A DNA stretch of 64,000 nt from Desmodus rotundus (GCF_022682495.2 NC_071388.1:85127073-85191072), one strand, 5' to 3'; numbered from the stretch's first letter, positions 11,461 to 24,329 are shown. Numbers and translations are program-made. Notes: generated from the letters alone by a model not told the origin.

Positions 11461-11696
11461 TTAAAATAATTTTTTAAAACTCCTCACCTGAGGATGTGTT
11501 TGTTAATTTTAGAGAGAGAGGAAAAGAGAGAGAGAGAAAGAAAGAGATGAGAGAGAAACACTGACCACTTGCCTCTCGTACATGCCCCAGCCCGGGACAG
11601 AACCCAGAACTAGGTACGTGCTCTAACCAAGAATGGAACCCGCAACCTTTTGGTGTGCGGAACGATGCTCCAACCAACTGAGCCACCTGCCATGGC
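11461..11696 (-). mobile_element. VES-type bat SINE (tRNA-derived), older variant
   Basis: On the minus strand the head reads GGCTCAGTTGGTTGGAGCAT and then a B-box-like GGGTTCCATTC. A pyrimidine-rich body and an AAAATTAACAAACACATCC-type end follow. The flanks TCCTGCCTCTCTTT (11447-11460) and TCCTGCCTATTTCC (11697-11710) match at 10 of 14 bases, probably the target duplication. It sits within or next to the antisense L2. Confidence 0.85.
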
Positions 11697-12327
11697 TCCT
11701 GCCTATTTCCTTTCCTATTCCACTCCATTAATTAAGGTGCTGCTGAGTTCTTCAGGGTAAGAAAAAGATGAGAGAGGAGAAAGAGTTGTAAGGGGAAGGA
11801 GAGGTGATACAGGATCAGCAAAAATGGAGTCTGACTTTGGTCTTCTTTGAGCATGACACGTACCTGTACCCGATCTTCATACCTGAAAAATGTTTAAGTC
11901 TAGTCTTTCCCAGGCCCCTGACCTGGGATAAAGTCTAGAGTCCTAAGTGCATTAATGTCTCCTCCAGGTGTCTTTTATAAATAGTCTCTCACCTCCCCGG
12001 TTTTGAGCAGTTTACTTCAGACAAACTATTGAGCCAACACCCCATCAAGTGACTCCCTTTGGGCTGGGTCCCTTTAAGACCACAGCATGGGCAGGATTCC
12101 TGCAGCTTTTGCCCTGAAAATGTCTTGGGGAAAGCAAACCTTTCCCTGTTCAATTGGGAATTCCTCGATCCACCATCAGTACAGCCAGGCAGCCGGAGTC
12201 TTGTGCTTTTAGACTTTTACAGGTTTGGGTCCCATGTCGAGGTTACTTCTGCTGCCCTGGCCATTTTCTTTGCTACATAATTTTCCAAGGGGTAAACTAT
12301 AAAGGCCTACTTTGAAGAATGAACTGA

Positions 12328-12465
12328 ATAATAACAATTTTTATTTACTGTGTACTATGCCAAGCAATGTTATAGCATTTTTATTTTTATTAAAAAATGT
12401 ATTGCTCCCAGCATCCCTTTGAGGTAGGATTTTTTTTTTTTATACACAGGCAAACAAAAGCAGTG
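12328..12465 (-). repeat. MIR SINE fragment, antisense
   Basis: TTTTTATTTACTGTGTACTA followed by TGCCAAGCAATGTTATAGC and later CATCCCTTTGAGGTAGG matches antisense MIR ('tttattgagcgcttactatgtgccaggcactgt ... ccctatgaggtaggt'). A T-run interrupts it at 12429-12440. Confidence 0.65.
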
Positions 12466-13074
12466 TAAGTATACACACATATACATACTTTTAAAGTCAG
12501 AAGAGATTTTCAAGGTTTGGTTTATTTTCTAGACTTTTACTTTTTTATACTTTATATAAATTTCTAGTATTGAAATGCAAGTATAAGCAAAATGTTCATT
12601 CCTTAAATGAATTCTTATTTTGTAATTCTATTAATTTTTTTAATTAACGAAAAAGTATAAAGTAGGGAGAAAATGGAAAATGTAGTGAAATACAGCACGT
12701 TTGTCTGCAGTCTAAATTGAAGACACCAAAACATCACGCGAGTCATCTCAGAGACTAGCAGTCTACTGGTCCCTTACACACTTTAGCGAAGACATGTCCT
12801 GGCTTCAAACTTTTTAACCCTCAGGCCCATTTCCTGAGGATTTAGCTGGTTCTTCTGTAGGAAATGCCGTCAACATTATTAATGGCTTATTCCAAAAAAG
12901 TACGTAAACAGAAATAAACAAAGCCAATTCAGCTATATTTCATCAAACCTTAAAGGCTTATGCCAAAATTCACACCAGAATGATGTTTAAAGGGGAAAAG
13001 TGTAGAAGCATACACGAGCAAAGAGCGAGTGTCGCCCAGACCTTTCTCTTTCCTCACAGAAAATCCCTCTAGAT

Positions 13075-13225
13075 GAACCACTGGGCCAGTTACCTGGACA
13101 GCTCATCAAAACCCAGAACCTCATTGCCCATCCCTGGGGGGTCGGGGTCCTAATGTCCACTGTGGGGTCAAACTGCTCCCTCCTTGGTGCTAATTCTGAT
13201 GATCACTGAAGTTGTCTAGTAACCA
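13075..13225 (+). repeat. Possible MER5-like hAT-Charlie relic
   Basis: TTACCTGGACAGCTCATCAA then ACCCAGAACCTCATTGCCCA, with GCTAATTCTGATGATCACTG at the far side, resembles the MER5 arrangement of a central GC-rich part flanked by 'cacctgggagctttttaaaa' and 'ttctgatgtgcagccaggg' arms. Similarity is weak. Confidence 0.35.
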
Positions 13226-14174
13226 AAATAATTGTTCTCAAAATCTCAGTATCTATACCATCTACATAAATACAAATTAGATTTTGATAATGTTACTTTC
13301 TTAAAAATTAAATAATCTTTTCTTTAAAGTTTTATGTATATCTTAGGTACATATTAGATATAGATAAATTGATAGACACATGATAGAATTTCTGTAGGCA
13401 GTGTACAATTGATGGAACACTTCATTAGTCATTTCATGATTTTGTATGAATACATTTTGTATTATATGGTTTTGTATGCATGCAATTTTGAATTGCAAAT
13501 TAAAACTCCATTAAAATTTAGCATATGCTTTTCCCATAAAGTATTACAGTATAAATGATTTACATTTAACAATTCAAAAAATGTTTCAGAGCATAAATAT
13601 TTCCAATGAGATGATAAAAGAGCATGCTGTAAAATACAAGAATACTGCATAGTAAAGAAATGTTAATATCACTCTTCATAATAAGAAATGGCTTTTATAT
13701 ATAAAACCCTAAGCAGTCATAAAGAACCTGGAGACGAAGAAATTAACCTGGTATTTGAAGTTTACAGTGAGTCTTGAATAATGAAAGCTGATTTTGAAAT
13801 TTGGAGATCTGATCAGGATGTTGAAGAGAGAGAAGAGGGAAAAAAAGCTTCAGCAGATGGCAAATCTAAATTGAAATGTAATCTAAGCACCTGAACTTGT
13901 GTAGAAACACACATTAGCTTAAATCCAATTATGAAATCTAATTACATTTCTTGTAAAACCTTCTTTTAAAATGTTGATCAGTTATTAACAACTTAATATT
14001 TGTAACTACCTGGAACACAGTAGGTAAAGAGATAGTGCGGTGGGACAAATTATAAAGTGCCTGTGACTCATCCATTCAGTCAGTAGGCTTCATTATTATC
14101 AAGGAAACGTGCTCAAGTTCCTTTGTGCAAACTTCTCATTACAAAACAAATTTGCCCTTCCATATCAAAAATTT

Positions 14175-14492
14175 TTCTTTGTGATTCTGCTGCTGGGATT
14201 ATACCCTAAGAACCCTGAATCACCAATTCAAAAGAACCTATGCACCCCAATGTTCATAGCAGCACAGTTTACAATAGCCAAGTCCTCGAAACAACCGAAG
14301 TGCACATCAGTAGATGAGTGGATCAAAAAACTGTGGTACGTTTACACAATGGAATACTACACAACAGAAAGAAAGAAGGCGCTCCTACCCTTCATGACAG
14401 CATGGATGGAACTGGAGAATATTATGCTAAGTGGAATAAATCAGTCAGTGAAAGACAAATACCATACGATCTCACCTATAAGAGGAATCTAA
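14175..14492 (+). pseudogene. L1 ORF2 C-terminal remnant
   Basis: L1 ORF2 encodes the endonuclease/reverse transcriptase; only its last roughly 105 codons remain here. The frame (open from 14109) reads YPKNPESPIQKNLCTPMFIA, then WIKKLWYVYTMEYYTTERKK and AWMELENIMLSGINQSVKDK, before ending at a stop at about 14490. That is the standard ORF2 C-terminal tail and stop position. Catalytic domains are absent because of 5' truncation. The open frame upstream of 14172 is host sequence read through by chance. Confidence 0.85.
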
Positions 14493-14775
14493 TGAGCAAA
14501 ATAAACTAATGAACAAAATAGACCCACAGGCATGGAAACATGGAACAGACTGAACGTGACCAGAAGGGCGGGGGGTAGGGGGATAATGGTGGAAAGAAGG
14601 GGAAGGGACTAGACAGGGAACATGTATGAATGTATAAATGACCCATGGACATGGACAACAGTGTGGGAATTGACTGTGGGAGCAGGGGTTGGGATGGAAG
14701 GAGGGGGGCAAAAGGGAAAATCAGGACAACTGTAATAGAATAACAATAAAAAAATGATATAAAAAAGTCCAAATA
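14175..14775 (+). mobile_element. L1 LINE 3' end, 5' truncated
   Basis: The fragment begins inside the ORF2 C-terminus, continues through the 3' UTR (GGACATGGACAACAGTGTGG at about 14648-14667, G-rich blocks at 14570 and 14690-14710) and ends in ACAACTGTAATAGAATAACA plus an A-rich tail. Its 3' UTR matches the antisense L1 at 46.0-47.2 kb and the short insertion at 8.0 kb, so this is probably one of the younger bat L1 lineages in the window. Confidence 0.9.
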
Positions 14776-15609
14776 CAGGAAGAAATTTTCTTAACTGATT
14801 TTTAACTGGAACCAATTGCTTCTCTATCCTGAAATCTTTTTTTTTTTTTCTTTTTGGTCAAAGTGAAACCTTGCTTGACTGCTTTCTTTTATTATTGTGC
14901 ATAAGAATAAAAGCACCAAAAATGGATCAACATGGTAATCAAAACAAGTCAATAAGACACTTCTTCATTTGTTTGTCACCAGGGAATGCCACAGAGACCA
15001 CCACCACGGGAAGGACAACAGAGGAGAAAACTCTAAGGCTATGTTTGAGTTAACTTGCCATTATAAAATTTCCTTTTAAAAATGTCCTTTGGTTCACATA
15101 CATAGTTCACAGTGCTATCAATTGAAGCTGTGCACAGAAATACAGGGAGAAAATGTCTCCTTTCAGATTAACTTGGTTTTAAACTCACAATGTGACTTTC
15201 CTATCTGAAATGGGGCTAGTTTCATCTAGTCTAAATTGGAAAATATATATCATTGTCTCTTTTTTGCCTCAGGACACTCCTGGAAATGAGATGTTTCATT
15301 TCCATGCATTTTTCCCAGTTGGAATTGTGTAAATAAATATATTGAGAAAGATTTAATAAAACCATCAATAGCCTGGAGCCAGGTATTGGCCCTGTGCTAA
15401 GCATTTGACATAATCAACTATCCAAGAGATTGAGTGAGCTACCGGGGTTAAGGTTATTATGAGCTCCGAGAAGGGTGGATTTGGGGAGAGGCTGGCACAG
15501 TATTTTCATATACATAGATTAGGTCAAATGCGGTAATAAGAAATCCAGGGCATTTAACCAATAAAAAGAAACCACGTGGGTAATTCAAATACTAAAATTC
15601 ATATTTTAA

Positions 15610-15745
15610 CAGTAGAGAAAATTAGATTAGAATCCAAGAGAACTTAACTTTCCTTCTTATTTTGTTAATAACTCACTGGTTGCCTTTAGGTAAGCTAAAT
15701 AATTTCTCTATGCCCCAGTTTCCTAGCAAAAAAAAAATTATATGG
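15610..15745 (+). repeat. Probable MIR SINE fragment
   Basis: GCCTTTAGGTAAGCTAAATA then ATTTCTCTATGCCCCAGTTT matches the MIR segment 'cttgggcaagttacttaacctctctgtgcctcagttt'. An A-run follows. Confidence 0.55.
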
Positions 15746-17421
15746 TTAGAAAAGGACTCTCTTACCCAGAATATTAAGGACTGAGAAATACAACAGAGAA
15801 AGCAACAAAAAATATGAATTTGAGCACTTTATCTTTGCATCAGCCGGAACAGTATTGCATTCTATTGCATCTCATATTTTTATTTAGAGGAGGCCTGTTG
15901 CTATAAAATGCTTGAAAATTAGTAGTCTGGAAGAAGATTTCTTAAGTGATTTCTAGCTTGGATAATGGCACAAGCATTTTAGGTAAGATATGTAATTCCC
16001 AGCTCTACCATTAGTCACTTGTGTAGACAGCTTCCGTGACACAATAGTTTTCATCAACACCAATTCACGTTGGAGGATGGGCATTGCTAAGAGAGAAATG
16101 AAGGAAGGGACTATAGTGAGGATAAACAATAAAGAGATTTCACTTCGGTAAAAAAGAAAATCAATATGAGCATTTGCATGCATTCAGAAACAAGTAGAAA
16201 AAATGCTACTTTTCCATTGAATGGGTTACAAAAGAAAATGTATATATGAAAATGAGATGACATTATTCTGTAGTGCCAATTAATGGCTCGAATTATTTCT
16301 AGAGTATTGTATTAGATTTGCATAAACTATGTTCACAATAATCTTAAGAAACTTTTAGACTAAAATTTTTGATCAAATGAAATGTTTTATTGAATAGTAT
16401 TTGAAAGTAATGAGGTATATCAGAACTATTTTATTGTTGTACAAATATTTAATTGCAATAAAATTTTACATATATTGAAAGACAATATAAAATTTAGAAA
16501 TTTATTTTTCTAAATGAATAAAAAATTAAAATAACATTCTATGGAAAGATATCTCATTTTATGACATTTTTACTAGGTATAGACTCTAAAGTTATATTGT
16601 ATATCATCTACTGAATTTCCAACTCTTATTTGATAGGAAATACTTTTAAAACAGTGTAAATCTTAACTAGGATCTTGAACATGGGATTCTTCCCAAATAT
16701 TCTGTTTGATTCAAAGCACACTTTATAAAAAAATTAAGCACTTTTAGAAAAGAATAAATCATGCCTACAAGGCTCACCCATTCTCACATACCTTCACTAA
16801 CTAATGTGATGTAGGAGAGCCCTCCCTATTTAGCTACATCGATTGCTGTTAACTGTGATGGCAAGTGATCATGTGGTTTTTTAAATGCAATCCCATAAAC
16901 ACAAATTATTGTTTTGCTTAATATAATTAAATATGGCAAAAGTACTAATTTGCTTAACTGAGCCAATCAAACATCAGGATATATTATAAGACCAACTGGA
17001 AAGAAATTATGCTTCTGTGTGCATTCATCTTGAAAAGTTCCACATCACTTTGTGATAAAAAGTTAATTTTTATTGAACCGATTCCCCAAGATAAATGTGA
17101 ATGAGCAGAGAGACTTGTATAAAAATCCATAATCAGAACTGTTTATAGGAGTCTGAATCTCAGCTAATTGAGGAAATATGTTTAGCCAAATCAACTCTTA
17201 AATATTTACATTTACTAAAAGTTAGGCATACTAAACTAAGCAACATATGAAACCTGAATTCAGTTAGGCACGGGGAAGAAAAATGAAGCGTTCACCTGCA
17301 GTGGAAGAGGTGTAGTCAGGTGATCACCTAACATCATTTCCCGCCCCAGCCCCCTTTGCAGATTTCCATTCCTGGTTAACAAGAACTTCATTTTATCTTC
17401 TTGGAGTCAGAAGATTATGAC

Positions 17422-17447
17422 CACACACACACACACACACACACACA
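17422..17447 (+). repeat. (CA)13 microsatellite
   Basis: An uninterrupted CA dinucleotide run. Confidence 0.95.
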
Positions 17448-17879
17448 GGTTGTCGCCCATTTAGAAATGTTATAATTTACCGCAGCGGAGCAATCAGAAA
17501 GTCACCTGATTACATTAAAGATCTGATTTCAAGTATTGTGACACAACCATATATTAAAGTCATAAATCTTCAGAATATTTCAAAAAATAAATGAACCAAG
17601 AAAGAACAGCGAGAAAAAACCTAAACCAAGATCAAATGCACGGATATAAATCTACCAATGGAGTTACATGCTCTCTTCTAGATATATTCCAAATATTTAT
17701 ATTTTATATTCCAAATATGTTTCAAGGTTTGTTTAATTCAAAAGATCAGTAAATTATTGATAAATTAATAAACCAGTCTCACATATGACTCTGTAATGTT
17801 CTTCTAATGAACCAGTGAACTGGCTTTCTTTTTCTCCCACGCACCTCATCCTACCCACCTGTAGGGTAAATGAAGTCAG

Positions 17880-18260
17880 TCAGGCTCTCTCACCCGAATG
17901 TCTGGACAACTAAGAGAAGCAGTATTCCCATAACCCTGGGAATGGGCACGATAAGCAGTATTCTCATAACCTTGATTTGTCTCGCATGCGCAGAATCACG
18001 CTTTGTTATATAATATCTTGGCACCCTCTGGCTTTGTGTGCATTTAGTATATAAGGGAGTTGGGACTCCCTGCCTGGGGCGACACATGGCTTGCAGCATG
18101 CGTGGATGACCCCACCAGTGAATAAAGCCATGTCAGGCATCCCCATGGCTGCGCGAATTGTCTTCCATCTGCCCAAATCCCGAGTGAACATGTCCGTCCT
18201 TGAACGCTCGCGACACACCACCCTAGGATTCACAAGTTCCCAGTTAGACTCACATCTCAC
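17880..18260 (+). mobile_element. Probable solo LTR of an endogenous retrovirus
   Basis: The segment is organised like an LTR. It has a U3-like part with two imperfect 24-base direct repeats 36 bases apart (17915-17938 and 17951-17974), a GCATGCGCAG motif, and a TATA box TATATAAG at 18048-18055. A polyadenylation signal AATAAA follows at 18121-18126, then a CpG-rich U5-like part. It holds about 14 CpGs in 330 bases in a CpG-poor neighbourhood, suggesting a fairly young insertion. No gag, pol or env sequence adjoins it. I could not fix the TG...CA ends or a 4-6 bp target duplication, so the edges are approximate. A CpG-rich host promoter or first exon is the alternative. Confidence 0.6.
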
Positions 18261-20593
18261 TGAGATGCTCCCAAACTGGCAGAAAGCAAAGGGAGTTTCC
18301 TTCTTTTAGTTCAGTCCGTCTCTGAGGCAGATGGTTAATTCATTGCACCTGTAACCAATTAGCCATTCAAAACAACGGATTCTTCACAGCAAACCGTTCC
18401 CTTGCCAATCCGAGAAGCAGGTGCATATTCAATAGCTCAATCGCCAAGTGGCTGGTACAAAAATAATCCAAATACAAAATGATTTTATATTAATGTGCAG
18501 AAAAATATGACAGTTATAATAATTCCATTCTAAATTAAGAATTTAATTATTTCAGGTTTTGAATCACAGCTTTGAGAATCTTCTCTTTTTTAATTCTATT
18601 GGGCTAACAAATTAGGCAGATGTTTTTTCAATGAAAATTAACTTTCTTTTTAAATAAGACTTAGAATCGTATTTTTCTTTTTTGAAACAATGAATTTTAA
18701 TGATAATAAACATATCAAAACATATTACATTTTATAGTCATCCATTTTATACAACTGCTCCAAAAGTGGTACCTTCACATGGAAGGTTCAACTTCCTGCC
18801 CAGGCACCACAACTGAACTCTGTGGAACTGGGCACAGCTTAGCCAGTCTTATGTTTTGCAGAATGAGAATCTCTGTGGATTGTTTTATCACTGCAGTGCC
18901 AGCTCTGTAGACTTTCACAGACTTGAACTATTTTAATCTAGGAAATTATTCAATCAAAATTATCTTCTTTTGGATAGAGGGAAGAGGTCTAGTGACAATA
19001 TTTTCTGGGGTAAAGGTGTCTACAGCTTCCAATCTAAGCATCTCAACTGCTGGCTTCCCTTTCCATCAGAACCTTGGGATGACAAGGACTCTCTCCCAAG
19101 AGGAGTATTGAAAAGTATTTAGTTGAAATCAGGATTATACTCATATCTTCCCATCCCAGAAGTCAGCCTGGAGGGTACATATACAAGGAAAACACGGCCA
19201 GTTCTAAAATTAATACGGAATCTCCAAACGCCACAACCAAAAGTTAGGTACGAGGAAAAGAAACATATGAAAGGAAACAAAGCTCTAGCTGCATCATTGT
19301 AGTAGCATCACTATTTGACCAGCCACCCATGCTGGACACACTGGAGGCACCTTTAAATCCATGTCTCCTTTTCCACAACTCACACATCTCTAACCCTTTG
19401 CACGGTATTTTTCACATTTCCCATGTGTTTTATTCCCACCATCATTATTCCTTTTATGCCCTTGTCTCCCAACTTATTTATTCAAAGTATTCACACATTT
19501 TTTCATTTATTTATTCAATAGAGATGGACTAAATATCCACTAGGGGCCAGGCAGGAGGAAGAGAATGGTGAATGGCTAATGAGGCAGACAAGAGGTCTAT
19601 TTCAATGGAGTTGATAGTCTAAGGTAGATACTGACAAACAATAATTAAAACTTAGTCCTAATCCAGCTTTGAGGACCAAGAAGTTTTCCTGGAATAAGTA
19701 AATGTCTAAGCCAAAACCTAGTGGAGAGCCCCTTCTCCAATTCCATGAAGAAAAAGGGAATAATGTTCTAGGCAAGGGGGATAATCTGCTTTTTGTCCCT
19801 TGACTCTCAATGTGAACCTTCATGAGGCTTACAGATTGTGTCCTTACACCACTTCCGCTCACGGCCATCCTCTGGTTGAAGATTCCCTGTTGTCTACTGA
19901 AGACATTACAAACCTCAGATTTTGTTTCCGGGTTCATCTTCTCCAACACAGAGCACTGTAATTTCAGTTCAGTTTCACTGTAGTATTAGTCCTTTCATGA
20001 AAAACAGGAACAGTTAAGCTTTTTTCTTTTGTTGTTTGTGCTAACTGCTTGTACTGGAAGGCTGCACACAGTAATGCATCCTCCATTATTTGAAATCAAC
20101 TTATGACTTAAATCTCTTCTCTGGAAATTTTTCCTGAGTAATTCAGAATTAGTTGCTTATCTTTCTGAAATTCCATAGCCCATTTTTTTGCTCCTCTATT
20201 ATAAAGTGCCTATTTTATTCTGCTCCATGTACTAGCTCATTTTTTATAGCTGAAGCTTAGGCTATGTTAACCACATGGAAGCCCTCGCCCCACCTCTTTA
20301 AAATCCCTAGTCCAGAGTCCATTCTAGCAAGCTGTATTTTCTGATAGCCACTTTCCTGTCACAGCAAAAACAGAATTGCCGCCATTTCTTATCTCCCTCC
20401 AAGTAGCTGGGGGACCCGTATACTCAATATTTGCGGTGGTATTTCCCTGTCAGGGTCCTCGTTAGCATCTAGAATTAGACCCTGCCTGTGCTTTATTTAT
20501 CTTCTCCTCCCTGGTGCTCTGAGCTTCCAGGCATTTCTTTTCCTCTTCATTCTAGGTTTCTAGATGAGCTCCCATTTGGAATCATGGCTCTTT
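18261..20593. other. Unique sequence with an antisense L2 piece
   Basis: No gene seen. The only recognisable repeat is the L2 fragment at 19505-19680. 18330-18440 keeps a few CpGs next to the LTR-like segment. Confidence 0.45.
19505..19680 (-). repeat. L2 LINE 3' end, antisense
   Basis: ATTTATTTATTCAATAGAGA, AAATATCCACTAGGGGCCAG and later GGAGTTGATAGTCTAAGG correspond in order to antisense L2 ('attcaacaaatatttattgagcacctactatgtgccagg ... ggagcttacattctagtggg'). Confidence 0.65.
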
Positions 20594-20803
20594 ATTTTAC
20601 CTATATATTTAATTTTAGAGAGAGGGAGAAAGAGAGGTAGAGAAACATTGATGGAAGAGAAAAACATCAATAGGTTGCCTCTCGAACATGCCCTGGACTG
20701 AACCTGCAACCCAGGCATGTGCCATGACCAGGTATCAAACCGACGACCTTTCGCTTCACGGGATGATGCCCCACTCACTGAGCCCCACCAGTCAGGGCAT
20801 GAG
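20594..20803 (-). mobile_element. VES bat SINE with perfect 12-bp target duplication
   Basis: It is flanked by TCATGGCTCTTT at 20582-20593 and 20804-20815. On the minus strand it starts with a tRNA-like head (CCCTGACTGGTGGGGCTCAG, then AGTGGGGCATCATCCC) and a B-box region (GGTTTGATACC). A TGCCTGGGTTGCAGGTTCAG core and a CT-rich body with an ATTTTAGAGAGAGG-type boundary follow. The body holds a small duplication, with an ACATTGATG/ACATCAATA pair near 20645-20670. Confidence 0.92.
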
Positions 20804-21269
20804 TCATGGCTCTTTCTACCACAGAGACAGAAAGCTTTCTTTTAAAGACGACAAAACTTTCAGAGATACGGACTTGGCTCTAAGAAATTATGGATTTTTA
20901 CATTTCTCTAAAGAGACACTTGCTTTTTTAGATTTCAATTTCCCTTAGTTAAGAAAATCATACCAGACTAAAGCGAACTGGACTTTTTCTAACATTCTTT
21001 TTCTCTCAAATCGGTCCCTTAGATATTCCGTGAAATTTAGGGTTGTCACAGGAAACCCTCTCCAGGATTGGGTGGACACCCTTCATCTCAACCTTTGATA
21101 AGGATTTTAACATTTGAAAAGAACTCACTCTTCATCATAATATTCCACTTAAAGTTGCCCCAAAGAATATTAGGTGCTTTTTCTGCAATGAGATGTCTGA
21201 AGAATCTTACTATCTTGATGCCCTGGAGTCACCGATTTAAGCTCTGCTTGCACACACGTCTCCCTCTGC

Positions 21270-21385
21270 AACTAGATTACGTGTGGTTCTATTTTGCTAG
21301 TCTCTCACCCCTATGGAAATCTTGCCTAGGATGGTGCTTTATGCACAGTGGGCACCAAATAAATGTATGATGAATTGAATTTTCC
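21270..21385 (+). repeat. L2 LINE 3' end
   Basis: CTAGGATGGTGCTTTATGCA then CAGTGGGCACCAAATAAATG and TATGATGAATTGAATT match the L2 terminus ('agaacagtgcctggcacatagtaggcgctcaataaatatttgttgaatgaatga'). Confidence 0.65.
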
Positions 21386-23973
21386 CAGGAACAAACATAT
21401 GGCACAGATGACTCAAAAGTGAAAATCCTCTATAACGTACCTCATTGCCACCTAAGACGGATACAATCCTGTTAATGCTCACAGTGACAAATTTATGTCC
21501 CAAAACATGAGATATGATTAGCTTTTTTTAAGTTTAGCCCTCATAACTACCGGTGTTATTGCTGGCCATAAAATGATTCAGCTCATTTTGAAATTCACCT
21601 GCAAAATAGAACTCTTTGACCTCCTGTAATTATACTAGTTTCTGTGAACATATGACCCTGTGGCGGGAGGTGACTCAAACTAGGGTAGGAGGTTATGTGG
21701 AAGAAACCTCATGGGGGTTTTCAGGGACGAGAACACTTCGGGTGCATTTGGCAGTGGTACCAGCAAGAAGTAGAATGTTATGCCAGGAGCTTGTCTTATT
21801 AATGGAGATCTTGTAGAAACGATGGTGACATGATGGATTCAGTTTTTGTCACTTCCTTGGCTTTGGGCTGTACCCCTAAACTACTGTCCACAGATATCCA
21901 TCCTTTACTAAGAATATCACTAAAGCAGGCAACACAGGGCACCAACTGGAAAGTGCATCAATAATTTATTTCATAAATATGTGTTCAGCATCTACGAGGA
22001 GTTCTGAGCTTATTCTGTAGATCAGAGGTAGCAGCAACACTAGTATATGTTTTAAAGTAAAAATAAGAACTTTTGATAGACTGTGGAAGGGTGTGACACT
22101 GCTGAGGTACTTTCACTGCCTAACTCACTGTCTGTCAGATCTAGGACAATTTGAGAGAAAATCCAGCCCTGGGAGGCATCCATAGCCTGGGTTGAGGTCA
22201 GCAGGTTTGACCACAATAAATAAAAATAAACTGGAGTCTCTGGGCTTCCCTTCGGTCAATTCACTTAACTAGTCAGGAGGACTTCCGAGGCCGCTGACCG
22301 ACCATGAATTGAGTTTTACCCACAGTTTAAAGCAGATTGTGTCAAGACAACTCATGAGATGGGGAGGGGATTGGATTCCCCAGGACTCCTGGCATGGCAA
22401 TTGGGGAGGTGGTGGAAAATGATCCCCAAAAGTAACAACAGCAAGGCGTCGCCATCCCATACTAAGAAATGCATAGAGGTTTCTCATAAAATCATGAAGC
22501 CTTGATAAACAGGGATCTATTTACAGGGTCTGGAGAAGTGGTGTGTGGGTAAGGAGAGCTGGACTGCAAGAGGAATGAGGCAAGAGTTCACACCACCAAA
22601 GTTCTTTCACTGGTGAGAGGACAGGTAACGGGAAAGTGAGTCTATCCAGTTTGTCCCCTAATTCACACAGAGACATTGGAAGAATTGCCATTGTCTTTCC
22701 TTAGGATCTGCTCACAAGATCTGCTCCCAGACTGGCCAGCCAAGCTTACTACAGGTCCCAGTAGTAAGGTAGTTCTGACAGAAAGATGGAATATGTGGTA
22801 GGATTGTTAGGTTCAACCCCAGTAACCACCTTTTATAAAAGCTCCTCTCTTAATAATCACCAAGGTTTTTCCTGTCTAGGTCTTTCAAAACTCACTGTAG
22901 CAACAGAGGACAAGGCGCTTCTGAAAGCAGTACCTGGAGGTGATGTAAGGGAGCGGTCAGGGCAAGCAGCTGCAGTACTGATGGTCCTACCCCCGCACCC
23001 CCTCTGCACAGTGTAGCGGTGTGATTTGTGTTTCTTTGCTCCCTTATACATCCTATCCCTCAACTTCATTTCCCCTCAGGATATCAAGCGCCCCAGCTGT
23101 GTGAAAAATGACATGGTCATTAAAATTTTTTTCCCCATCTTTAAAGGTAATTACTTTAGTTGTGTTTTGTTTTTATATGTTTTAACTTTATATCCTCCAT
23201 TCCTGCACTGTGTTCTTAGAAACATGAGCAATCTCAGGAATAAATCACCAACTCAGATTACAGAGCAAACACACATATACATCTGCTACTTCACACAAAT
23301 AACTCTTTGTGATGCATAACACGCCTTCTACCTCATTTTGCCAATTATATCATCTCCTGTGACACATGGTTATCAAACATGTTATGAGATGGAAGGGGCT
23401 TAACTGGGTCTCTCTATGAGATTACCCCTATCACTGATATGATTCAGAACTGAAATGGAATATGATTCAGAACTTTCGTGAAAGAGTTTGGGAACTATAA
23501 GGAGATTGGGGAGGTGTGGTCAAGAATAGTGTAGATTTCTGGGCCTCTAGGTATTGGTCCAGAAGACATATTTTAATTGGATTTTTAACCCAGTTACATA
23601 TAAAGTCATGTGATGGAAATCTTTCACAATAGGTAGGTTTTAAAAAGAAAATGCACCCTTCTTGGAGATATGATATGAAAGAAAATCTCCAATAAGTAAC
23701 TTCAAAATTCTACACATCCTGCTTACTTTCTTGCTGCATCTGTTAGTAAGATTGAGTGGACTGAGGGCTCAGTTTCTCACCTTGTTCCGGTTGCAGTAGA
23801 GTGGTAGGTAATGGAATTGTGAGCTAGGTCAGCTCTCTTTCCAAAGCTGAGGAAGGGCTCGAACACTATCTCTTTATTATCATCTTACAATTGCCTGTTT
23901 CCCAGTCTGTAGGATGTGGGAGAGCTTTATTTTCAAGTCACTCAGCATTTCTCCTGGTTAAAGAAACGCATGT

Positions 23974-24029
23974 CAAAATAGACATCTGATAAAAGAAAAG
24001 AACACTAGCTTGTCAATAGCAGATAAAAG
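23974..24029 (+). repeat. Copy A of a short direct repeat of unknown family
   Basis: Positions 23974-24029 contain CTGATAAAAG, then AACACTAGCTTGTC and AGATAAAAG. A very similar block lies at 24970-25023 in the same orientation, about 1 kb away. I cannot assign it to a repeat family. Confidence 0.7.
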
Positions 24030-24261
24030 CTTGTAACTTTATATTTACTAATGTAAAGGCATGCTTTATTTAAAAAAAAAAAACCTTTGAATTAATGTGG
24101 AGTAAGAAGAATATAGGGTAAGCCAGTGTATATGTTTTTTATAAAGTTTATTTTTTCATGCTCATCTCCTTTCATCTTTAAAATGAAAACTAACTTCTTT
24201 ATATCAGGTATTTACTTTGAACTTTCTTCCTTCCCCCAATAGAAAATACTTAGAATAATAA

Positions 24262-24295
24262 TTGAGACAGAGAAAGAGTGAGAGAGAGAGAGTTA
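24262..24295 (+). repeat. GA-rich simple repeat
   Basis: An impure (GA)n stretch of about 30 bases. Confidence 0.8.
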
Positions 24296-24329
24296 GATAA
24301 TTAAAATAATGTGAAACCCATAATCAGGA

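Larger units (their letters stand above)
11711..14170. other. Unique sequence with a MIR and a possible hAT relic
   Basis: No gene is seen. A MIR fragment lies at 12328-12465 and a possible MER5-like relic at 13075-13225. The part after 13230 is strongly AT-rich with no recognisable element. Confidence 0.45.
14776..17880. other. Unique AT-rich sequence
   Basis: No gene is recognised over about 3.1 kb. A weak MIR fragment lies at 15610-15745 and a CA microsatellite at 17422-17447. The 16300-17250 block is strongly AT-rich. Confidence 0.45.
21386..24329. other. Unique sequence, no gene seen
   Basis: About 2.9 kb with no recognisable gene or repeat beyond scattered AT-rich text. 21950-22050 might be a decayed antisense L2 end. 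22860-23010 is comparatively GC-rich with several CpGs and overlapping open frames on both strands, neither showing a known motif. Confidence 0.4.

Noticed and set aside
14109..14492. 127-codon open frame as a host gene
   Set aside because: Its C-terminal three quarters are the L1 ORF2 tail (WIKKLWYVYTMEYY and following). The start is read-through of host DNA.
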